Origin: Chloridium humicola
Taxonomy: Eukaryota; Ascomycota; Sordariomycetes; Chaetosphaeriales; Chaetosphaeriaceae
Direction of reading: 5' to 3'
NCBI GenBank assembly: GCA_027569505.1
Contig: JAPDFF010000033.1
Coordinates: forward strand, 186,001 to 250,000
Length of the DNA: 64,000 nucleotides
The notes under the pieces were generated by a model. The model was not told where the DNA came from, did no database searches, and worked only from the letters and a program-made list of their open reading frames with translations. This document shows, piece by piece, positions 57,179-64,000 of this stretch (position 1 is its first letter; each line of letters starts with the position of its first letter). Made by a program: the position numbers and the translations under genes.

Positions 57179-58212
57179 ATGAGAGCCGGTGTCTTTGCTC
57201 TCCTTGTCGTCTCTGCCGTCGGGGGATTTGCCCAGCCAGAGACCAGTCATCAGACAACACAAAACCTTACGGACATGGTAACACGAGTACGGACTGTTCG
57301 GTTCCAACTTCCTGCCTCCCTTGAAACGTCCTGCTTGGCCAAATACCACGCCTGGCCTGCGTAGTCCTCCCGCATCCCCAGAACCATGCCGCAAACGGCA
57401 CCACCTCAACAGGCCACGCCATCGTGCAATGCATTCTCCCACGCATCCGAATTCATCAAAGCCAACATAACCTCCGCGGCCGGCCTCCTCGGCATCATGC
57501 CCTTCGCCCTCTCCGTCCTAGGTTCCAGCAGCGAGGAAAGCGCCCCCCTTTCCGTGATCGGCCGCCGCCCGTTATTAACCACCTTAATTAACGCTAGCCG
57601 GTTCCCCAGTCGTCATCGCCCTCCGCCCGTTCGAGTACAAAGATTCCGTCAGTGGGCATCCTCCGCGCGTGCGAGGGCCGCTTCTACAGCCCCGACCTCG
57701 GCCCGTCCTACACTATCATCCTCTCCGACGCGAGCTACCTGCCGGGTATCTGGGCCGGCACGGGGAATTGTGGTGCATATCACCGGCGCGCTGTGCCTGC
57801 GCTCGCAGCTGCGGCTGCTGACACCCCTTAACGAGCCCATCATCAAATCCGAGGTTACCCTGTCAGAACACAATAAGATCACGGTCAAGTCCATCCCCTA
57901 AACCAAAACCTTGCGCTGTCGTGGCTGACATCCACGTCGACGACGTTCCATGTAATCTTTGGCACGCTGGCCTTTTCCAGCATGCAGTTCATTTCGGCGC
58001 GGGATGCGTTTGGGGTGATTGGACGGTACACGGCGTCGGTGACGGTGTGCAGGGTGGTGCTGATGTATGAGTTGTCGGGCCTGAGGACGGCGACGGAGGG
58101 TAACAACGCCGTTCCGGAGTTTGATGACGGGCGTGGTCAAGATCCAGTGGATGGGATAAAGGCTAGGTCAAGGGTGTTTGACGTTTGCGCTGTGAATGGA
58201 TGGGTCCGTTGA
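57179..58212 (+). pseudogene. Broken membrane-protein gene
   Basis: Remnant of a fungal multi-pass membrane protein of unknown function. A signal-peptide-like start (MRAGVFALLVVSAVGGFAQ) at 57179 is followed in the same frame by TAG 57362-57364, then by FIKANITSAAGLLGIMPFAL and PLSVIGRRPLLTTLI. After about 57600 the coding signal jumps frames several times (VVIALRPFEYKD, ILRACEGRFYSPDLG, SYTIILSDASYL). It ends with ALSWLTSTSTTFHVIFGTLA and MQFISARDAFGVIGRYTAS in a further frame. At least two frameshifts plus the stop make it a clear pseudogene. The fragment order matches one ancestral protein. Confidence 0.75.
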
Positions 58213-59834
58213 GGTAGGTTCCATTGTCTGTTCATAGTCGTCTGAATTCAGCTCGCAGAGAGCGCTTCAAATATTGAAAGGAATCATATAGTTACAAGCT
58301 AACTTGGAAGAGAAGAAAAATGTTCCAAGCCAATCAAGTCATAATACCATAAACAAGCTCAAAATAGTCACAACGATCGCAGGAAAGAAAGACGTAAATA
58401 GTCTCTGTCAAAATTGTTGGTTGTATTGTAGAAGAGCAAAACAAGTTTCGATGTGGCGGGAGGGCGGATTGTCGCACCACTGCGCGGGGAATGAGGCAAT
58501 TGATTCAGCACCATATATCACCACCAGGATAGAACTCAAAGGGTTGTTCAGCTGTTTCTGATGTTGTTCGTTGATTCAGGAAAAATCGCTGGCTGGGCTG
58601 GGCCGCGCAGATAGAAGAGGGGTAGATATGCGCCAACTCAGCGGTGGCTTGTTGCCCCCTGCGGTTCGACACAGGTGACCCTCTGAGAATCATGATGTCG
58701 TTGGGACTTGGGAGCCACCGCGCGTCAGGGGCGGCGGCAGTGTTACGGATCTCACCGTGACAGGGTTCTTGGATTCGGTGGCATTCCGCACCCTCAACTG
58801 GAATAACGAACCCATTATTTGGTGGACATCGCTCCCCTAACTATTGGAATATGAGCGCAAAGGTGGATTTCGGCAGTTATAGTCGCCGTCTGGGGTCAGT
58901 CCCGTTGCTTCGGAGTGGCTCCGGACACCGAAACACGGGAGCCCCGTAAATCATGTCATCTTGTCGAGACGGGCGAAGAGATAGGAATTGAAGCATTTTG
59001 CTCCCGTTTACAGGTGGACAATGGCTAGAGACCGGCACCGACGATAGAACCCCTTAGACCCATCTTTCGTGCTATCCACAAAATGGAAACTGGATACAGC
59101 CAACCTCATGGAAATTATTGTCATTTGTTTCCCACAAGCTCCACACCTTGCTGTTTCAACCCCACCTTCAGGACTCAAGTCAGGGCAATCACACGTCAAT
59201 CTGAGCTGCTGTATCTATCCCTCTAACTTGCCCTCTTGATTCTGGAACAATGGGCTGTTCGTGGACATCAGATCTCCAGGTTGTTTGAATATGACAGGGT
59301 TAGGGTAAGATATGTCTTTACGCATAACTAGTTGGTTGATTTCTGTCTTTTGCCCATGAGCGAGGCCGTAGTGATGGGTGGGCAGACAAACAATCATTAT
59401 CTGGATATCTCAATCACGGAACGAAAAGGAAGCTGTCGTCCTAGGCTTGGGTCCGCTTTCTGACAAGGCGGTTGGCAAGGGATGTTGCAAGTAGAATGAG
59501 GAAACAAGGGGAACTTGAAAATTGCCTCTATCAGGTCTTCCCTTCCTCTTGTGGCAGAGATGGCTTCCAGTGCCTGCTTGCTCGCAACTTGGCAGGAGCC
59601 AGTCTTTGGAAAAGACTGACACCCGAGTGATTTTGGGCTTCATTAATATCCTGTTCCAGATACCTTCACCTTGTTGAAGTATCTGTCCTCATCGAGGCCA
59701 CCATCACCCCCCCACCCCCCAATCCCCTCTCTATCTACTCAGCATTGCCTCGATCATCCTTCTGAATTGCGTTAAGATTCCCGCCTCTCGTCAAATCACT
59801 CAAAACCAGAGAATCTACGCCTATCGCCGACGCC
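58213..59834. other. Gene-free region
   Basis: 1.6 kb with only short ORFs lacking domains, AT-richer than the left half of the window. A telobox-like motif (GGGTTAGGGT) lies at 59297-59306. Confidence 0.5.
59297..59306 (+). promoter_or_regulatory. Telobox-like motif
   Basis: Ten-base match to the recurring element, about 530 bp upstream of the start at 59835. Confidence 0.35.
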
Positions 59835-60845
59835 ATGTCACAACCCATACACTCCTCTCAGCGGGGCGGCCAGGTCGGGGTACCTGAGGACGAACTCCTC
59901 GAGGACTACCACGATTTCTGGACATGGTTTGATATCAACCTTGCCAGAGAGACGGCCACCGGCAGAAAGTGGGATCCCAAGATGCAAGCTCGCCTGGAGA
60001 GCGTTGTTGACGCGAGCTACCGCTGCTTCGAGCCGGCATTCGACAGGCAGGACAAGCGAACCACCCAAGCCCTCAGCGTCGTCCTGTCCTCAATCCAAGA
60101 GGACGTGCTGGCCCAGTTCCAATGGACCCCGGCCACGGAGCGGCTGCGCGCGCGATGGATACAGTTTTTCGCGCGGCGGTACGGACCCTACCTCAGGGCC
60201 GCCAACGCCCCCGTGGACTGGGACGAGATGCAGGAGGTGCTCACCGCGGCAGAGAGCGAGCAGATCTCCCCCAACCACACCACGCCGCCGCCACCGAACA
60301 ACATCGACTTCGACGCGTGGGACATCTTTGTCAAATCCCCGTAGGCTGTTGTCCACAGCCGCCTGTGCGAGGAGTTTGGCCTGTTCTCCTCAACCTCGGC
60401 GATACACCCGAAGACGCCGCTCCCGCCGCTGCTGCACCTGCTTCGAAACCTCGCCGGAGTCGCTCACATCCCCTTCCTCTCTCTCGCCACGTTTCTGCTT
60501 GTCGCGACGGAGCTCGAGGCCGACCCCGATTCCGACCTCGCGCCGCTGGAAGAGCTGCTGCATGGGATGTGCGAGGAAACCATGGCAAGAATCGGGGCTA
60601 GCCCCAAACTCCGGGTTATCAGGTCCTTGCAATGGTACCCTGTTCTGGGGACCAATGTGAGGCACGTGATGCTGAAGGACCGGATGGAGGGGGACTGGGC
60701 GAATCTGATGTTGCTGCCGGAGGTGATGCCGTCTTGGGCGCTGGCGGCCAAACAGGCGATTATGGCGCTGGGTCGGGAGGAGTTTCCGCCGGGCGTGTTT
60801 GGTTGGGAGGAGGAGGATGACGCGGTCGAGAACATCCAGCGGTAA
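59835..60845 (+). pseudogene. Hypothetical protein gene interrupted by a single TAG
   Basis: Family not recognised. One uninterrupted frame of 337 codons except for TAG at 60342-60344. The part before it (169 residues) is rich in charged and aromatic residues (DYHDFWTWFDINLARE, DASYRCFEPAF) and ends in a Pro/Asn-rich stretch. The part after it has helical, Leu-rich sequence (LPPLLHLLRNLAGV, FLSLATFLLVATELEAD) and a clear end (GWEEEDDAVENIQR). Composition is equally protein-like on both sides, and no frameshift is seen. The 18-bp GT...AG that would remove the stop is too short for a fungal intron. It is a one-lesion pseudogene, a truncated protein, or a gene that depends on read-through or RNA editing. 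Confidence 0.6.
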
Positions 60846-61231
60846 TTAGTCGCTGGTTAGGCGGGCGAGGGTGGTGGTTGAGGTTGGCTCTCTGCGGTCT
60901 TGTTTCTTCCTTTGGATGATACCATACCAAGCCATGGAGATAATAGCGATTTGTTCTTTTGAGGCGTCTAGCGGAAGGAAAGTAACAGATAACTAGTATA
61001 GTACTAGGGTTGTGGCAAATAGATCTTCCCTGGACACGGCATTAAGACTCCATAATATATGCTCCTCAGGTTTTCCTATCTTCCTGCTGACCAGATTCCC
61101 TGCCAGTTCACCCCTGAGTTCCTACCCTTTTTTTGTCCAGTGTCGCCAAGCATCCCTGACAGCCCTTTTATTAGAGCAACCCTACCCGCCCTGCTACATA
61201 TTACGATACGTCCTCTTCACTTGTGCATGGA
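60846..61231. other. Intergenic region
   Basis: Between the TAG-interrupted gene and the nucleoside-phosphorylase fragment; nothing recognised. Confidence 0.5.
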
Positions 61232-61540
61232 GATTACACAATTGCCTGGATCTGCGCACTTCCCTTAGAACTACCGGCGTCGCGTGGAATATTGGACGAG
61301 GAACACCCACTACTACCCAACCAAGCCGGCGACGACAACATCTACGTGCTTGGACGTATCCACTAGCACAACGTCGTTATAACATACTTGCCGGGAGAGT
61401 ACGGAACAAACAACGTCGCAATCGTCGCGACAACCCTAAAGCGGAGTTTCCTGAGCATCCGCGCTACCTTGATAGTCGGCATCGGCGGCGGATCCCCTAG
61501 CCGGGGCGACCTGTACCTAGGCGATATCGCCCTGGCACCG
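61232..61540 (+). pseudogene. Fragment of an NLR-type nucleoside-phosphorylase (PNP_UDP) domain
   Basis: About 100 codons that match the N-terminal purine/uridine-phosphorylase-like domain of fungal NLR (STAND) proteins: DYTIAWICALPLEL, LPNQAGDDNIYVLGRI, YLPGEYGTNNVAIVAT, SIRATLIVGIGGGSPSRGD and LYLGDIALA. There is one in-frame TAG at 61364-61366 where relatives usually have a Gln-type codon. The domain breaks off after LGDIA, about a third of its normal length, and no NACHT or NB-ARC domain follows. The fragment is convergent with the TPR-CHAT pseudogene, 80 bp away. In intact proteins this domain is the effector end of an incompatibility/immunity receptor. Confidence 0.8.
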
Positions 61541-61618
61541 GCCATAGGGGGACGTTTCTGTGAGCTGCAGAGAGACAACCAGCAGAAAGACGAATGCCGG
61601 GGATGTTCTGTATAATTC

Positions 61619-64000
61619 CTATAGCCCGTAGTAGACAAACTGCGCCCAGTTCAGCAGCATACTCATCTGCTTCGCCCTGACCGCTATCACCGCCTCCCGA
61701 AACGCTAAAGCAACCTCATCACTTCCCCAACGCATCCCTCCTTGTTTGAGCAACGTCGTATAGAATCCACCAGCAACCTCCACGTATACTCTATCGTTAG
61801 ATGGCCATAGACAGCCTATAACATGAGGAAAGCCCGCCACCTGAAACCCACTCACAACATGAATTACCTTATCCGATAATTTCGTCGCTTTGTTTTCTGC
61901 CGTCGAACAGGCTGAGAGGTAGGCTATACGGGCGTTAGTGAGGCTAAGCTCCGAGACCCTCTGCACAGTCAGCCGGTCCTGCTCCGGCTGATTACCTCTA
62001 CACCTCTACAAGATCAGTCCGCTATTGGAAGGGTCTGAATGGTCCGTAGATCCGTGACAAGCGAAGTATACGACAGAGCAGTGCCGTAGGCGTTCGATGA
62101 GTCTGTCCACGCTTGGTTGATCAAGCGGCTCTATAGAAAGGTGCCCGTTGGCTATATCGAGGACTTTGTTCTTCTCTTCCGCGACACCCGGAAGGATCGT
62201 ACGCCCTGGTGTAGTTAGCATTGTCGCTATTAAAAGGGTGCTGCACGTTTTGTCTGCGGCCTTGGCTCGGCTATATGCATATGCAAGTGCCTTGATTGAC
62301 GGAGCGTATAACGAGATGGCCCTGCTATACACGTTCTCCTTCGAGGTTGCAGAATGCGTCCCGGCCGCATAGAAAGGCATCGAGCTAGCGAGACCGGTCC
62401 CAATCTACCAGATCCTCGGGAATTTTGATGAGTTGTGAATGGCAAAGACCTCATCGAGCACCTGCTTGACATATCTTTCCTATAGCCAAAACAGGTATCT
62501 CGAGTACTCCTCATTCTTCTGCTTACGCTCTGACCTTGGTCCAGCCTAGTCTTTACTTAGCCAATCTTTTGCGCCTAAAGCAGATAGCTCAGGCAAGTTG
62601 AGAGTCCTAATGTTGGAGGTAGAGACGATAATTGTATCGCTTCGAAATTCCGCAAGATTGATGATAATAATGGTGCCGTCCATAGCATATTCCTATATCT
62701 AAGTAACTGTTTGGCCGAGCAGGAAGCGCTCATGGCCTGGAATGCTCCTGATTTCCTCGATATATTGGTTCAACTCGGCTACGGCTTTACGACGCCGCTC
62801 GAGTATTTGTCTTCCCGCTGCGTCTAGCTTTCCGTGATCGAAAGGCCTGCTGACCTCGTCCCGGAGTTCCTCGTAGCGGTGAGCGATTTCGGGACGTAGC
62901 TGAGCGAGAGACGATACATCGCTCCGACTGTCAATGAGTTGGCCAATAATAATAGCCCGACCTCTCTCAAGATATATAAGCGCTTCCTCAGAACACTTGG
63001 ACTCTAGAAGGAAGGCGCAAAGATCGGCAGCCACTCCAGCAAAGGTTGCTACGACGAACTGCTGGTCAGAGCGGCTAAGGAGCCTCGTATTAACTGTTGG
63101 TAGCAGATCGATAATGTCTTTTCCGAGTTCAATAGCATGGCTGACTTTGCGAAGTCTCCGAAAGAGTTGTAGGCACCGAGCGCCGGATTGGATACAAAGA
63201 TATGGAATGGCTGTTCGACAGTTCCAGGCCGCCAGGAAATACTCAGAAGCCTCCTGGAGGTCCGTCATCTCGCCAGTCCTCTCATACCGGCGAACGAGCA
63301 TATTCCCGAGGTTGCTTAACCACCTTGCCCGGCCAGGGTGATCTTCTGGTGTCGACTCGACTGCCTGCCTCGCCATATCGATGGCCTCCTGGAGCTCCGT
63401 CATCTCGCCAGTCCTCTCATACCGGCGAACGAGCTTATTCCCGAGGTTGTTCAAGCAAGGCACCCGGTCAGGGTGATCTTCTAGTATCGACTCGACTGCC
63501 TGCCTCGCTATATCGATGGCCTCCTAGAGGTCCGTCATCTCGCCGGTCCTCTCATACCGGCGAACGAGCTTGGTCCTGAGGTTGTTCAATCTCCCTGCCC
63601 GGTCAGGGTGATCTTCTGGTGTCGACTCGACTGCCTGCCTCGCCAGGTCGATAGCCTCCTGGAGGTCCGTCATCTCGCCAGTCCTCTCATACCGGTGACC
63701 GAGTATAACTCCGAGGTTGCTCAAGCAAGCTACCCGGCCAGGGTGATCTTCTGGTGTCGACTCGACTGCCTGCCTTGCTATGTCGATAGCCTCCTAGAGG
63801 TCCGTCATCTCGCCAGTCCTCTCATACCGGCGAACGAGCTTGGTCCCGAGGTTGTTCAACCTCCCTGCCCGGTCAGGGTGGCCATGCAGCGTTCCACTCA
63901 TCACTAACTGAGCGTATATAACTGTGAAGTGGATCTTGTCGATGTCTCCCGTATTTTGGTACTCTCGGTGTGCTTGTACCGTAGTGGCCGACAGTAAATC
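61619..64000 (-). pseudogene. TPR-CHAT (caspase-like) protein gene with eight in-frame TAGs, 5' end outside window
   Basis: One unshifted frame running in from the right edge. 63900-63260 encodes about five 45-residue TPR-type repeats (RRYERTGEMTDLQEAID, ARQAVESTPEDHP). 63240-62700 is a helical linker (CLQLFRRLRKVSHAIELG, EEALIYLERGRAI). 62640-61619 is a CHAT domain with the His of VVYFACHGSTD and the Cys of IAYLSACSTAEN, the caspase-type dyad, plus FPHVIGCLWPSND and the usual end AQFVYYGL. TAGs occur at 63794, 63524, 62699, 62693, 62546, 62480, 62405 and 62006 (lowest coordinate of each); there is no TGA, TAA or frameshift. Two fall where the repeat consensus has Gln, and two where family context suggests Trp. 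CHAT proteins are proteases in bacterial and fungal cell-death systems. As read the gene is dead. Confidence 0.8.
63250..63900 (-). repeat. Tandem 135-bp repeats encoding TPR units
   Basis: The block around TCCGTCATCTCGCCAGTCCT recurs at 63261, 63396, 63531, 63666 and 63801, an exact 135-bp spacing (45 codons). Units are almost identical at the DNA level, differing mainly in one segment (LSNLG, LNNLG, positions before RRYERTG). High identity between units suggests recent duplication or gene conversion, as in other fungal NLR repeat domains. Confidence 0.9.

Noticed and set aside
60341..60358. 18-bp GT...AG segment that would remove the TAG at 60342
   Set aside because: Far below the minimum intron size seen in this window (about 50 bp) and lacking a branch site.
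63250..63900. CRISPR-like regular repeats
   Set aside because: The repeats are coding (45-codon TPR units) without spacers, and the organism is a fungus.
61619..64000. Alternative genetic code reading TAG as sense
   Set aside because: Genes such as SAICAR synthetase and the RTA1-type protein are normal without internal TAG, and the TAG-rich frames are confined to the decayed right end.

Overview
The window comes from a filamentous ascomycete (Pezizomycotina), most likely a Sordariomycete. Genes are dense and GC-rich, with short 50-110 bp introns carrying GTAxGT donors and CTAAC-type branch sites. The contents are typical of moulds: a GH13 amylase, a GH55 glucanase, RTA1, HET and BTB proteins, a nucleoside-phosphorylase-type NLR fragment and an NRPS-like reductase. 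Genus and species cannot be read from the sequence.

Layout. 1-13.3 kb: secreted alpha-amylase (cut by the left edge), a multi-pass membrane protein, an F-box/ankyrin protein, a D-2-hydroxyacid dehydrogenase, SAICAR synthetase (ADE1, 12 exons), an RTA1-type membrane protein, an intron-containing tRNA-Ala(AGC) and a fruit-body-type lectin. 13.6-17.3 kb: importin beta-4/Kap123. 17.6-26.3 kb: two tandem minus-strand genes, an adenylation-thiolation-reductase NRPS-like enzyme and a roughly 1514-residue fusion of an IDO-like heme domain, an FAD/NADPH reductase, cytochrome b5 and an unknown C-terminal region. Together they look like a small, unfamiliar specialised-metabolism locus. 26.3-31.3 kb: a gene-poor stretch with a decayed pogo/Fot1-type transposase. 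31.3-51 kb: GH55 beta-1,3-glucanase, a small unknown gene, a ZZ-finger/HET protein, an acid-ceramidase-like Ntn hydrolase, a frameshifted unknown gene, arylamine N-acetyltransferase, a large disordered protein, a 3.5 kb gene-free stretch and a Golgi nucleotide-sugar transporter.

51.9-64 kb is a graveyard. It holds three BTB-type paralogues with frameshifts or in-frame stops, one intact small mitochondrial-type protein, a broken membrane-protein gene, an unknown gene interrupted by a single TAG, a fragment of an NLR nucleoside-phosphorylase domain, and a TPR-CHAT protein gene whose frame is kept over 2.4 kb but crossed by eight TAG codons and no other stop. Most of these TAGs fit single CpA-to-TpA changes, the kind left by repeat-induced point mutation (RIP). 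UAG-to-UGG RNA editing is a weaker alternative that can be tested.

Two patterns cut across the window. Five exact copies of the 11-mer GGGTTAGGGTT (or its complement), plus shorter ones, lie between genes, like promoter teloboxes. Many accessory genes switch from a C-rich to a G-rich coding strand part-way through, while the housekeeping genes do not.
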